Origin: Planctomycetota bacterium
GTDB lineage: Bacteria; Planctomycetota; Phycisphaerae; Phycisphaerales; SM1A02
Direction: 5' to 3'
Length of the DNA: 35,405 nucleotides
Assembly (NCBI GenBank): GCA_022562915.1
Contig: JADFOJ010000034.1
Coordinates: 1-35,405 of the forward strand
The translations under genes were made by a program, and so were the position numbers. Positions within the stretch are counted from its first letter, which is position 1, and every line of letters starts with the position of its first letter. Of this stretch, positions 1-8,481 are shown one piece after another. Below the pieces are notes generated by a model. That model was not told where the DNA came from. It saw nothing but the letters and a program-made list of their open reading frames with translations, and did no database searches.

Positions 1-115
1 CGGGAGAAAATAGACCGGGACTATTTTTTCGCGACCGTGAATCGCCGATATCGCGGCGTCCTGAGCCGCGAAAAATTAGTCCCGGTCTATTTTCTCCCGC
101 TCAACCGTGCCACCC
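1..115. repeat. Palindromic MITE-like element, copy 1 (left end cut)
   Basis: Two 32-base arms at 2-33 and 67-98 are inverted repeats of each other with one mismatch, around a 33-base centre. The arms contain AAAATAGACCGGGACTA. The right arm is followed by GCTCAACCGTGCCACCC (99-115), the module shared with the other intergenic repeats in this window. The left counterpart of that module is missing only because the window starts here. The element ends directly against the stop codon of the minus-strand gene at 116. A near-identical copy lies at 7428-7552. Confidence 0.85.
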
Positions 116-3115
116 TCAAATGGGACACGGCCCCCAGTACGTGTCGAGAAGGGCCTGGTGGTCGGCCTCGTCCACGTCGCCGTCCTGGTCGAGGTCGTAC
201 ACGCAGAAGCCCGTCGTTTCATCGACGGGGCACTCCTCGTACGGCAGCGGGCAATCGGTCCCCCAGCCCCAATGCTGCTCGACGAGATCGACGTCAAGCC
301 CGTCGACCACGCCGTCGGAGTTGACGTCGGCCGGGCAGTCCGAGGGATCTTCGCAAGGACCGAAACTGCTGGTCACGATCAGCCAGTCCAGGATGCCGAC
401 GACGCCGTCGTGGTCGACGTCGGCGATGCAGAACCCGTCGACGATCGGGCAGTTCTGCGAACAGAACCACTCCGGACCCCAGAAACTCAGGAGTTCGACT
501 TCGTCGATCGCGTCGACGATTCCGTCTCCGTTGCCGTCCCCCGGGCACGTGGGAAGCGCGTGCGCCCAGTACCTGAAGTAGGCGTAGTTGGTCAGATCGT
601 TGGCTTCGTCCGCCTCGTTCCAGACGCGCAGTCTCAGTGAAAGCGTCTGATCCAGACCGACGTCGATGAAGGAATCGAGAGTGCCCAGCGACAGGCCCTC
701 CACCGCTCCGGTACCCAGCTGGAATGGAGTCCAGTTTCCATCGCACGCCGCGACTCCGATGTCGGGACAGGTCGAGATCTCCCATCGCGTGCTGTCCAGG
801 TTGTCCGTCCCGTGCAGGACGTTGATGCTCAGGTCAAGCGCCTGGAAGGTGTTGTTCCACACGTCGTAGCCGGTCGGAATCCCGATGTGATCGTGCTGGT
901 AGACCTCCACGAAACCAGCGGCATACAGCTTCGCCGCGGCAGGTCTATACAGCGGATCTCCGAAGACAATGCCCGCGGGCCCCGCCGAGTTGGCGTGCGC
1001 GAGCGCCTCGCCGAGCGTCCGGCCGGCAAAGAACGCGCCTCGGAAATCTCCACTGGTGGCCGACGCGCCGGAGAGATGGTGCGAGGACGTTCCCCAGCAG
1101 GCGATGCCGCCGAGGCGATCGATCACGTTGGCCGCCCAATCGCCCTGCTCGGTTCTTTCCTTGGTCTTGCGTGTGAAGCTGCCGACGTCCACGGGAAGGA
1201 CGTTCGCCTGAGTGCCCGCATCGATGAGCTCGACCCCGTCGATGTCAAGAAACCCGCTGATGTTCTCGGCGGCGCTTGACCACATCCGGACCCTGATCCT
1301 CGTGACCAATGCGTCCGGCACGGGCCCGACCGAAAACGTCTGCGTGACGGTATTCCAGAGACCCGCCGAATCCGCGATGGTCGTACTCATGACAGGCACA
1401 CTCACGAAGCCGCCCTGATCGAGCAAATACCGCAGATTCAGGAACAATGTCGCCGCCGGCTGCCCCGGCGGGTCTGCATAGCGATACCTGAACTTCAGCG
1501 TGTGCTGCAACGCGTCGAGACCGATGAACACGTCATCGATGTCCGCCGTTGCGGCCAGACTCACGGCAATGTGGGCCGGGCACGCGGCGGTCCCGCACAT
1601 GGATGAATCAGGGGTCAGATGGTCGTACGCGCCGTAATGCGCGTAGAAGTTGTCGGTGAACTGGTCGCCATCGACGAACGCGGCTCCCTCGAGAACCAGC
1701 GGCATGCTCTTGTGGAATGAGCTGAACTTGGAAGGAGTCCAACCCGGCGGAGTCAATCCGTAATACTGAACTCCGAAGGAGCTCACCTGGTGCGCCATGA
1801 AACCGGGCGCGACGCCGACGCAGTCGGTATTGATCTCCTTGAAGTAGTCCGTGGAGCTTGCCCGGCAGTCGTCCCGCTCCTGCCGGGTCGGCAGATCTCG
1901 ACAGAGCTCGACACATCCCTCGTCTGTCTTGTGCCAGTTCACCATGGTGAAGAACCCGTCGAAGGCGTTGAATCCATTGAGGCCGGCGGAGCCCCGGCCG
2001 TCCAGCAGGCCGGCGTTGATCGCGAAGGGGATCGTGGTTCCCGGCTCGCCGGGGATATTGGCGGGGCTGGACTCCGCTGATGTCGAGGCGGTGGTTCCGA
2101 CACGGCAGAGCTGCCACGGCCAGGAGTTCGCGGGATTGCCGAACTTGAACGGCTCGTGCGAGAGGTAGTCAAAGCACGCGCTGTCATGCGTTGACGTCAG
2201 GTCAAAGTAGAACGGGTCCGTATCCTCGATCAGGATGTTGCCCTGCACGCCGGCGCGCTCGGCGGCGAGGGTGCGATCGATCAGCGCGACCGCGCGCTGC
2301 GTGGTCATCCCCTCGACATAGCCGTAGGCGAGCATCCTGTGTTGTGCCGGATTGATCGGCGGGACGTAGCCCAGCGTGGACTCGCTTACCATGGGGTACG
2401 ACAGGCTTTCGATGAGGTCGGAGTCCGCGAAGATGTCGCCGGCGTGGTACACCAGGTAACTCAGGTAGAAACCGAACGAGGGTCCCTGCTTGTCAGTGTC
2501 GCCCTGGTCCGACCAGTTGACGGCGAACAACCGGACCGGGATCCCCTTGATCAGGACCATGTGGGTGATCGGTGATCCGTCGCGGATGCTCTCCAGCGCG
2601 CCGGGGTTGGCGAGGTCGCAGCCGGAGCTCTGCTGCACTTCCTGGGAGACGAACGAGCAGATGCAGTCTTCGACGACCGTTGCCCGGGCACCGAGCAGCT
2701 CCGCCGGTGTCGCGTAGTCACCGGTCGGCAGCCGGACGCCGCACAGCGCCGAGGCATCGAGACCTCGGCTCGACACGTAGTATTCGGCGATCTCCAGCGC
2801 ATCGTTGACGCCGTTGCCGTCGAGGTCCGGGTAGTTCTCGTTGTACACCACGATCGTGGGTGGTGCCGGGTACGGCGCCGGTATCGGGCACGGTCCCCAG
2901 TTGCCCAGCAGCAGCAGGAAATCCTGGATGCCGACCACACCGTCGTTGTCGAGATCGGCCGGACCGCCGATGGATCCCCACGCGCCGAGAAGAGCGAGAA
3001 AGTCGTTGATCCCGACGGCACCGTCGCCGTCCACATCGCCCGGACACTGGGCGCGCGCAGCGGGCGACGGGAGCAGGCACAGCGTCATCGCGAGAATCTG
3101 AAGCGGTCTGAGCAT
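116..3115 (-). CDS. Secreted TIGR03790-like protein with dockerin repeats at both ends
   Basis: This is a 999-residue exported protein of unknown activity. A signal peptide (about residues 1-22, ending AARA) is followed by two dockerin-like EF-hand repeats (residues 24-75, CPGDVDGDGAVGINDF type). The central region matches my memory of family TIGR03790: an early NENYPD and IAEYYVSSRG segment, THMVLIKGIPVRL, an ALIDRTLAAE helix, and a late FGDPLYRP motif. The last 130 residues hold three or four further EF-hand-like repeats ending WGPCPI. TIGR03790 proteins are known to occur mainly in species that encode exosortase. The frame can be extended to a TTG at 3124, but the ATG at 3115 gives a better signal peptide. 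A possible -35 TTGACC lies at 3162-3157 on the minus strand. Having dockerin repeats at both ends is unusual. The function is not known. Confidence 0.85.
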   Translation of the reverse strand: MLRPLQILAMTLCLLPSPAARAQCPGDVDGDGAVGINDFLALLGAWGSIGGPADLDNDGVVGIQDFLLLLGNWGPCPIPAPYPAPPTIVVYNENYPDLDGNGVNDALEIAEYYVSSRGLDASALCGVRLPTGDYATPAELLGARATVVEDCICSFVSQEVQQSSGCDLANPGALESIRDGSPITHMVLIKGIPVRLFAVNWSDQGDTDKQGPSFGFYLSYLVYHAGDIFADSDLIESLSYPMVSESTLGYVPPINPAQHRMLAYGYVEGMTTQRAVALIDRTLAAERAGVQGNILIEDTDPFYFDLTSTHDSACFDYLSHEPFKFGNPANSWPWQLCRVGTTASTSAESSPANIPGEPGTTIPFAINAGLLDGRGSAGLNGFNAFDGFFTMVNWHKTDEGCVELCRDLPTRQERDDCRASSTDYFKEINTDCVGVAPGFMAHQVSSFGVQYYGLTPPGWTPSKFSSFHKSMPLVLEGAAFVDGDQFTDNFYAHYGAYDHLTPDSSMCGTAACPAHIAVSLAATADIDDVFIGLDALQHTLKFRYRYADPPGQPAATLFLNLRYLLDQGGFVSVPVMSTTIADSAGLWNTVTQTFSVGPVPDALVTRIRVRMWSSAAENISGFLDIDGVELIDAGTQANVLPVDVGSFTRKTKERTEQGDWAANVIDRLGGIACWGTSSHHLSGASATSGDFRGAFFAGRTLGEALAHANSAGPAGIVFGDPLYRPAAAKLYAAGFVEVYQHDHIGIPTGYDVWNNTFQALDLSINVLHGTDNLDSTRWEISTCPDIGVAACDGNWTPFQLGTGAVEGLSLGTLDSFIDVGLDQTLSLRLRVWNEADEANDLTNYAYFRYWAHALPTCPGDGNGDGIVDAIDEVELLSFWGPEWFCSQNCPIVDGFCIADVDHDGVVGILDWLIVTSSFGPCEDPSDCPADVNSDGVVDGLDVDLVEQHWGWGTDCPLPYEECPVDETTGFCVYDLDQDGDVDEADHQALLDTYWGPCPI

Positions 3116-3196
3116 CGCATCCAACCGTCATTAAAGAATGCCACGGTCTGGGGAATGGTCAAGCGACACTTCGGCAAAGAAATCACGGGCAACGGG

Positions 3197-3224
3197 TTGG
3201 GGCTACCGGGGCATGTGCTACACT
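3197..3224 (+). promoter_or_regulatory. Putative sigma-70-like promoter of the three-gene operon
   Basis: TTGGGG (3197-3202), a 16-base spacer and TACACT (3219-3224), the latter preceded by TGC as in an extended -10. The 10-mer GCTACACTTG recurs in front of alaS. Transcription would begin at or next to the ATG at 3234, giving a leaderless message. Inferred from motif and position only. Confidence 0.5.
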
Positions 3225-3233
3225 TGCAGGAGA

Positions 3234-3590
3234 ATGGTTGCCCGAACCTCCTGGTGCGAGCTCTGCCGCTTCGACGACCTTCTTCAGGCGAGGGCCGTGA
3301 CCACCTCGATTGCCGCCATGGAATTCGATGTGCGGCTCTGCGCGGTCGGCAGCCCGGCGCGATCCGATCCGGACACCCACCCCGGCCGCCCGCCGTTCAT
3401 CGTCCAGGTCGACATCACCGACGTACGCGACCTGGCGGAGGTGCTCGATGAGATCATCGAAGAACAGCGGGAGTTCGATCGCATGCTCGGTCAGCGGTCG
3501 CGCGTCGCCCGAACGGCACCCATCCTGACCGTCATCACCTTGACCGGCGCCGCCGAGGCGGTGCTGATCCTGGCACTGCTGGACTGGTGA
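3234..3590 (+). CDS. Small protein of unknown function with C-terminal membrane segment
   Basis: No family is recognised for this 118-residue protein. It has a CELC motif near the N-terminus, a middle part that reads like a small alpha/beta domain (FIVQVDITDV, then the acidic helix LAEVLDEIIEEQREFDRML), and a hydrophobic tail of about 20 residues ending in LLDW. The tail suggests a single membrane anchor. The ATG at 3234 was chosen because a -10 box lies just upstream and codons before it have atypical third positions. The frame stays open to 3138, and an ATG at 3213 would add CYTC, making a CxxC pair with CELC (a possible zinc ribbon). The stop overlaps the GTG start of the next gene (GTGA), so the two are probably co-translated. 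Confidence 0.6.
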   Translation: MVARTSWCELCRFDDLLQARAVTTSIAAMEFDVRLCAVGSPARSDPDTHPGRPPFIVQVDITDVRDLAEVLDEIIEEQREFDRMLGQRSRVARTAPILTVITLTGAAEAVLILALLDW

Positions 3591-4819
3591 GCGAGCCCGG
3601 CGACTATCCGTGGGCCGTTGACGACGCATACCCCACCACGCTGATCGCACTGTGGCCCGGCGACGACCCGCCCATGATGACCGAGGTCATCGCTGCGTTT
3701 GCCGCTCATGTCGGCGAGCCCGTTGCGATCGTCGACGACGGTATGCCGGGCGACGCGGCGATGATCTGGAACTCGGTGGTCGCGGTACCGGGTGTCGAGA
3801 CTGAACTTGCGATCTGGGCCGAGGCCGCCCAGGAACTCGATGCGGGCGAACTGGACGATCCCGCGGCCGCCGCGTGCCGCTGGATCGTCGGGCTGGAGAC
3901 GATGCTCGACGCGAACGAGCCGTTGGGCCACTTTGCGGCGATCATGCGCCTGCTGGCCGGCGCGTGCGCGGAGATCCCGGCCGTGCTTGACGTGAACTGC
4001 CGGCGGTGGTACCCGCGGGCGGCGCTGGACACCACGTTCAGCACCGGTGACGAACCTCCCGCCGCGGTCCTGTGGATCGGACACGTCGTCGAGCCCGCCG
4101 GCGAGCACCGCGGCAACTGGATCCACACGCACGGTCTGCACCGGTGCAGTCTGCCGGAACTGGAGATGCTCGATGTCCCCGAGAATCTCGTGCCCGCGGC
4201 GGTCCAGTTGCTGGACACGATCGCCGGCCGCATGCTGGAGGTCATGATCCCTCCGCCGGGTGAACCGTTTGCGATCGGTCCGGATCTCGACGTGACGTTC
4301 CGGCCATCGCAGGAGGTTGCGCCGGATCTCCTGGACGACTCGCACGCCGGCGTGCGGGCGGTCGTCTGCGGCGCCGAGGTACTGCAACGCATCGCCGCGG
4401 GTGACGGCGCATACTTTCTTTCGAGTCACGAGACGACTCGGCTCGCGCGGCGGGCCCGGGCCGCGTGGCCGACGCTCACGGCGATCGGGCTGCCGGCCGC
4501 CGGAGCGACGGACGCCGCACCGGCGGTGCGGGTGCTCGTCAAGGCGGGGCTCGGCGCCGACGGCGCCGATGGATTCCAAGACGAGCGAGAACATCTCTGG
4601 TTCGCCGTGCGCCGCTTCGAGGCCGATCGCGCCGAGGCGGAGCTTCTTCACGAGCCCGTGCATGTCGCACTCACCGTCGGCGACGTGGTCTGGATCGAGC
4701 GCGAGGTGGTCTCGGACTGGACGGTGGTGACACCCACGGGGCGTTTCGGTCCCGCCGAGGCCGAGGCCATGGCCCGCGCCGTCGCGTCGCTTGGCGCGTC
4801 GCCGGAGGATGCACGGTGA
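3587..4819 (+). CDS. DUF2314/DUF4026-like uncharacterised protein
   Basis: A 410-residue cytoplasmic protein without signal peptide or membrane segment. The last 90 residues (REHLWFAVRRF, then LLHEPVHVALTVGDVVWI and VSDW) resemble the DUF2314 domain, which in other bacteria follows a DUF4026 region in proteins of unknown role. The N-terminal 300 residues are compatible with that arrangement, but I cannot confirm it by eye. It starts at GTG within the stop of the upstream gene (GTGA) and ends with the same kind of overlap into the next gene, so it is the middle cistron of a tightly coupled operon. It may be a stress or immunity-type domain protein, but no activity can be assigned. Confidence 0.75.
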   Translation: MSEPGDYPWAVDDAYPTTLIALWPGDDPPMMTEVIAAFAAHVGEPVAIVDDGMPGDAAMIWNSVVAVPGVETELAIWAEAAQELDAGELDDPAAAACRWIVGLETMLDANEPLGHFAAIMRLLAGACAEIPAVLDVNCRRWYPRAALDTTFSTGDEPPAAVLWIGHVVEPAGEHRGNWIHTHGLHRCSLPELEMLDVPENLVPAAVQLLDTIAGRMLEVMIPPPGEPFAIGPDLDVTFRPSQEVAPDLLDDSHAGVRAVVCGAEVLQRIAAGDGAYFLSSHETTRLARRARAAWPTLTAIGLPAAGATDAAPAVRVLVKAGLGADGADGFQDEREHLWFAVRRFEADRAEAELLHEPVHVALTVGDVVWIEREVVSDWTVVTPTGRFGPAEAEAMARAVASLGASPEDAR

Positions 4820-5208
4820 CCGCGGACGATCCCGCCGTCGTCGTCCGGGTACCGACGGAGTTCGAGGCGCACACGATCGCGACGATCCTCCGGGCCGACG
4901 GCATCGAGTCCACGGTGATCACCGACGCTCCGTCGTGGACCGGCCAGGTGCCGATCAGCCCTGGTGCCCGGGGCTCGGCGGTGATCGTGCGCGGGAGCGA
5001 TCTTCAACGAGCACAGGAGATCCTTCGTGAGTCGGAGCAGGACTCGGTTGACCTGGACTGGGATGAGGTGGACGTCGGCGAACGCGAGGACGACCTGCCG
5101 CTAGGGACCGTCGGACGAATGCCGGTGCCCGCCAGGGTGGCGGCGGCGCTGGCGGCGGCGCTGTTGCTGATCAGCGCCGTGGTCGGACTGATCCTGCTGT
5201 TTTTCTAG
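4816..5208 (+). CDS. DUF2007-like protein with C-terminal transmembrane helix
   Basis: A 130-residue protein. Residues 1-75 (EFEAHTIATILRADGIEST, later GSAVIVRGSDLQRAQEIL) have the layout of DUF2007, a small ferredoxin-like domain annotated as putative signal transducing. An acidic linker follows (DSVDLDWDEVDVGEREDD). The C-terminal 25 residues are a strong membrane helix ending in FF, so the domain would face the cytoplasm. The frame is open far upstream (to 4465), but that part is a shadow of the preceding gene. The GTG at 4816, overlapping the preceding TGA, is the natural start. It is the third gene of the coupled operon. A palindromic repeat begins one base after the stop and may end the transcript. 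Confidence 0.75.
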   Translation: MTADDPAVVVRVPTEFEAHTIATILRADGIESTVITDAPSWTGQVPISPGARGSAVIVRGSDLQRAQEILRESEQDSVDLDWDEVDVGEREDDLPLGTVGRMPVPARVAAALAAALLLISAVVGLILLFF

Positions 5209-5316
5209 TACGTCGCTCCACGGGCGAGCAAGCTCGACCGTGCCACCCCGGCGGCGCCGGGTGCACGGTCGAGCGAGTCCGCCGTAGGCGGACGAGTTCG
5301 CCCGTGGTTGGACGTG
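5209..5316. repeat. Compound palindromic intergenic repeat
   Basis: Lies between two convergent genes. The inner modules are CTCGACCGTGCCACCC (5233-5248) and its inverted partner GGGTGCACGGTCGAG (5259-5273, one base shorter). The outer arms are ACGTCGCTCCACGGGCG (5210-5226) and CGCCCGTGGTTGGACGT (5300-5316). A further short inverted pair, GTCCGCC/GGCGGAC, sits in the right half. The whole can fold into a long multi-branched hairpin and could serve as a bidirectional terminator. Confidence 0.75.
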
Positions 5317-5355
5317 GCACACAGAGATCGCCTGCGGCGGTCGACTGCCCTCGAT

Positions 5356-6231
5356 TCATTGCCGGAGCTGCAGGTGCCTCGGCCGCGGGCCGAACGTGCG
5401 CGCCGCGTCCTCGGCCTCGGCCTTCAGACGAAGGTACACCTCACCGGATCGCTGCACGCGGCCGGACTCGTCCAGCAGCAACTCCGCGGAACCCAGCTTG
5501 ATCTCGACCTCTATGGTCTCGAACGTCGGCTGCCGGACACCGATTTCCCGGCGGTTGGGGCGCCGACCGGAGACCACCCGCTCGACGGTGAGGGCGATCA
5601 TCGTGCCGGGCTTGCTGGTCTGGACATGTCTCACGAATGACTCCCAGTTCGGCAGCGCCTCCCCGTTGAGGTGCGTGATTCGATCTCCCACGTCCAGGAC
5701 CTTGACCGCGGGCAGATCCGCAAGCAGCGTCCTCACGATGATCTTCTCCGGCTGAACTCTCGGGTTGATGACACTGATCCCCACCGCGCCGCGCGGCGTC
5801 GACAGCAGCTTGTCCGTGAGGGCCGTCAACAAGCGGTGCCGCTGCTCCGCGGTCAAGGTCAGCCGGGCCATCGCGGCATAGATCTGCTCGCGGGCGAAGT
5901 CGCCTGTCGAAAGCTCGACGGTCGCCTGTTCCCGGAGGCCGTACGTCGGATCGCCGAGCCGCTCGATGCACGACAGCAGCGCGGCATCGATCTCGACGTC
6001 ATCGAGCAGTTCGCGACTGGGCACGTACGACTCTTCGATCCGGGGAGCCGCCTGCGGCGGTCGGACACGGATCGGGCGGTCGGGCGGCCGATGTTGCCGC
6101 AATGTGGGCGGCGCCTGCTTCGGCTTCTGTATGATCTCCTGCGCAACCGCACCTGCCGCGCACCACGCGGAAAGTACGACGCACACACTGCACGTCCGCG
6201 TTCGCCTCGCTCGTACTAAAGCGTCGTTCAC
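5356..6231 (-). CDS. Exported PDZ-domain protein
   Basis: A 291-residue protein with an Arg-rich N-terminus and a hydrophobic segment ending AGAVAQ (about residue 31), read as a signal peptide. A Pro/Arg-rich linker and a helical region (residues 70-140) follow. Residues 145-225 look like a PDZ domain (GVGISV-type opening GAVGISVINP, then VKVLDVGDRITHLNGEAL, and TMIALTVER). No protease catalytic triad is visible, so it is more likely an adaptor or scaffold than a DegP-type protease. The frame extends to 6396, but the GTG at 6231 overlaps the TGA of the upstream kinase gene (GTGA), which marks the start and implies coupled translation. It ends 40 bases from a palindromic repeat. Confidence 0.75.
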   Translation of the reverse strand: MNDALVRARRTRTCSVCVVLSAWCAAGAVAQEIIQKPKQAPPTLRQHRPPDRPIRVRPPQAAPRIEESYVPSRELLDDVEIDAALLSCIERLGDPTYGLREQATVELSTGDFAREQIYAAMARLTLTAEQRHRLLTALTDKLLSTPRGAVGISVINPRVQPEKIIVRTLLADLPAVKVLDVGDRITHLNGEALPNWESFVRHVQTSKPGTMIALTVERVVSGRRPNRREIGVRQPTFETIEVEIKLGSAELLLDESGRVQRSGEVYLRLKAEAEDAARTFGPRPRHLQLRQ

Positions 6232-7346
6232 CGGATGTCCCTCGCGCAACGGATGAGCGTCTCGGCCCGCGGCATGATCCACTGTACCTTGCTCTCGACC
6301 ATCCGAAGGAATCCCGAACCTGACAAACGACCGAACATCCCGGTCGCCGCGATCGGGATCACGCTCTCCAGGACCAGCGCTTCGGTCATGAGCCACGGCA
6401 GGGCCGCCAGCTCGTCACGGTCAATGGTATTCCCCGAGCTGTGGTCATAGCCGCGCATGAGCCGGTGCAATCTGTCGAGATCGAGGTCGCACGGGCCGGC
6501 GGCCGGATCCTCCCCCGTCGCCCAGGTCATGGAGAACTGCAGGGCCGCGTTGGCGACATCGGCCATCAGCGGCTCCAGCCGGGCCGAGTCGAAGTCCAGC
6601 ACCGCCGAGACCTCCCCCGCGGGGCCGGCGAACAGAAGGTTGCCGGGGTGCCAGTCGCCGTGGATGATCCCCCGCCGCCACGAGCGGAAACCGGCCCGGT
6701 CCACGTGCGCGGCGGCCTCGTGATAGGCCCCCCTCAGGAACTCGCACGTCCGGCCCAGGGCCTGCTGGTCGGCCTGGGGCTCCCTGGCCGCGACTGCTTC
6801 GGGGATCCGGGCAAGCTTGGCGTCGATCGCGGCCGCGGCGTGATAGCTGCTGTGCGGCGGGTCGTACGGCGATTGATAGTCGACCAGCAGCCGGTGCAGT
6901 GTCGCCAGCGCCTGGCCGGAACTCTCGGTCGACGCGGTCGAGCTGTCGTAGCGGATCCCCGGCATGAACCGGAACAGTTCATAGATCCGGCCGTTGAGCT
7001 GGAGCATCGAGTTGTTGTCGTCGCGGGTACCGACGATTCCGGCCACCGGGTAGCCGTGCTGCGCCAGGTACAGTTGAAGCCCCTGGGCAAAGGCGACGCG
7101 GTACGGATCGTCGCGTCCGGGCGCACGCCGTTTGAGCAGGAAGTCGCCCTGCCGCGTCCGGATGCGGACCTTCGGGGCACGGGGCGAACCGCGCGAGTAC
7201 GTGCGGAGCTGCTCCAGGACACCCAGGTCGTAGTGGCTGAGCACCTTCGCCAGTTCCAGCGGATCGAACCGCATCGGCCGCACCCGATCGTCGAGGATCG
7301 GGCCGATGTGCGGCATCGGCTCCGGGAGCGGCTGGGCGGTGGGCAT
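6228..7346 (-). CDS. APH/homoserine-kinase-type phosphotransferase family protein
   Basis: A 372-residue cytoplasmic kinase-like protein. The phosphotransferase signature is clear: GIIHGDWHPGNLLF supplies the catalytic-loop Asp and metal-binding Asn, and VLDFDSAR supplies the second metal-binding Asp. Upstream, GDFLLKRRAPGRDDPYR fits the lysine of the N-lobe, and IYELFRFMPG the hinge. The length and the early HYDLGVLEQLR segment fit the YihE/ThrB2-like branch rather than an antibiotic-resistance enzyme. The substrate cannot be told from sequence. ThrB2-like members phosphorylate homoserine, and others act on proteins or small metabolites. Starts at ATG 7346. It is the first gene of a pair with the PDZ protein downstream, joined by a 4-base overlap. 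Confidence 0.8.
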   Translation of the reverse strand: MPTAQPLPEPMPHIGPILDDRVRPMRFDPLELAKVLSHYDLGVLEQLRTYSRGSPRAPKVRIRTRQGDFLLKRRAPGRDDPYRVAFAQGLQLYLAQHGYPVAGIVGTRDDNNSMLQLNGRIYELFRFMPGIRYDSSTASTESSGQALATLHRLLVDYQSPYDPPHSSYHAAAAIDAKLARIPEAVAAREPQADQQALGRTCEFLRGAYHEAAAHVDRAGFRSWRRGIIHGDWHPGNLLFAGPAGEVSAVLDFDSARLEPLMADVANAALQFSMTWATGEDPAAGPCDLDLDRLHRLMRGYDHSSGNTIDRDELAALPWLMTEALVLESVIPIAATGMFGRLSGSGFLRMVESKVQWIMPRAETLIRCARDIR

Positions 7347-7427
7347 ACTGTTATTTGACCGTGGTTTGGGCGCCGGGCAAGGAATGTCGCCGAATATCCA
7401 CAGTCCATCGGTCGTCTGTCAGGGGTG

Positions 7428-7552
7428 GGGTGGCACGGTTGAGCGGGAGAAAATAGACCGGGACTATTTTTTCGCGACCACGAATCGGCGATATCGCGGC
7501 GTCCTGAGCCGCGAAAAATTAGTCCCGGTCTATTTTCTCCCGCTCGACCGTG
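7428..7552. repeat. Palindromic MITE-like element, copy 2 (complete)
   Basis: Complete copy of the element at position 1. A left module GGGTGGCACGGTTGAGC (7428-7444) is followed by a 32-base arm (7445-7476), a 33-base centre, an inverted 32-base arm (7510-7541) and a right module GCTCGACCGTGG (7542-7552). The arms match copy 1; only a few centre bases differ. No open reading frame is present, so it cannot move without a transposase supplied from elsewhere. Confidence 0.85.
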
Positions 7553-7596
7553 GTTGAACATCGCTCCACGGGCGAGCAAGCTCGACCGTGCCACCC
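7553..7596. repeat. Second repeat module, fused to the MITE-like element
   Basis: Contains CGCTCCACGGGCGAGCAAGC followed by TCGACCGTGCCACCC, the same block found at 5214-5248. It abuts copy 2 of the MITE-like element, so two repeat types are nested or fused. It ends three bases before the stop codon of the minus-strand yicC gene. Confidence 0.75.
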
Positions 7597-7598
7597 AG

Positions 7599-8477
7599 CT
7601 ATTCCACGTTCTGAACCTGCTCCTTGATGCGATCGATATCGCCCTTGACCTCGACGATCTCCCGGCTGATCCGGACGTCGAGGCACTTGCTGGCGATGGT
7701 GTTCGCCTCCCGGAGCATCTCCTGGCTCAGGAAGTCGAGGGTCCGTCCCGCCGGCAGGCCGTCCTCCTTGTCGATGATCTCCGCGAACTGCTCCAGGTGA
7801 CCCTGGAGCCGGGTGACTTCCTCGGTGATGTCCGATCGCTCCGCGTAGACGGCGACCTCCCGGATCAGGTCCTCCTCGCGAAGGCTCGTCCCGGCGTCGG
7901 CGAGCAATCCGTCTATCCGCTCGCGCAGGCGTGTGCGGTACTGCGTGACGACCTCCGGCGCCCGGCGGGCGATCGTCTCCAGTCGGCCCGCGATCGAGCG
8001 GCAGTGCCGGTGAAGCTCGTCGTGCAGCGTGGCCCCCTCGCGGGTGCGCATGGCCAGCACCCTGTCACACGCCTCGGCGACAAGGCTCTTGAGGACCGGC
8101 CGCGCCCGCTCCAGCAGTTCCTCGCCGGAACCTGTCACGAGAACACCCGGCAGCGACAGCAGCAGCGCGACGTCGATCGGCTGCCCGTCGCCGGAGACCG
8201 CCCGAAGCTGTTCGAGGTACCGGCTCAGCGCGTTGGCGTTGATCTCGGCCGCCGCGTTGGCAGAGGTGTCCGAGAAGCGCACGGTCACGACGACGCTGCC
8301 GCGCGTGAGCCGGCGGGCAAGCTCCGGCTCGACCTCGGCCTCGAGACCCTGCAACTCGTCGGGCATCCGGATGAGCGCCTTGAAGTACTTGCTGTTGAGC
8401 GAGCGCAGCTCGACAACGTAGCGCGCACCGTCAAGCGACCTGGAGGCCGTGCCGAAGCCCGTCATGGATCGGATCAT
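7599..8477 (-). CDS. yicC: YicC-family endoribonuclease
   Basis: A 292-residue YicC/YloC (DUF1732) protein. Both diagnostic ends are present: MIRSMTGFG at the N-terminus, followed by ELRSLNSKYFKALIRMPDEL, and a C-terminal block with FLSQEMLREANTIASKC and EIVEVKGDIDRIKEQVQNVE. The middle is largely helical and charged, as in family members. In other bacteria YicC is an RNase acting on small RNAs and mRNAs. The frame runs up to 8531, but the ATG at 8477 gives the canonical N-terminus and lies four bases after the secG stop. It is the third gene of a tpiA-secG-yicC unit and ends at a palindromic repeat. Confidence 0.93.
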   Translation of the reverse strand: MIRSMTGFGTASRSLDGARYVVELRSLNSKYFKALIRMPDELQGLEAEVEPELARRLTRGSVVVTVRFSDTSANAAAEINANALSRYLEQLRAVSGDGQPIDVALLLSLPGVLVTGSGEELLERARPVLKSLVAEACDRVLAMRTREGATLHDELHRHCRSIAGRLETIARRAPEVVTQYRTRLRERIDGLLADAGTSLREEDLIREVAVYAERSDITEEVTRLQGHLEQFAEIIDKEDGLPAGRTLDFLSQEMLREANTIASKCLDVRISREIVEVKGDIDRIKEQVQNVE

Positions 8478-8481
8478 CGGA

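Noticed and set aside
3213-3290. Two-CxxC zinc ribbon (CYTC and CELC) at the start of the first operon gene
   Set aside because: The first CxxC is encoded within the putative -10 box and before the preferred start; kept only as an alternative.
6228-7346. Possible aminoglycoside-resistance phosphotransferase
   Set aside because: The HGDWHPGN motif is shared by the whole APH/homoserine kinase/YihE superfamily; the rest favours the housekeeping branch and there is no resistance-gene context.
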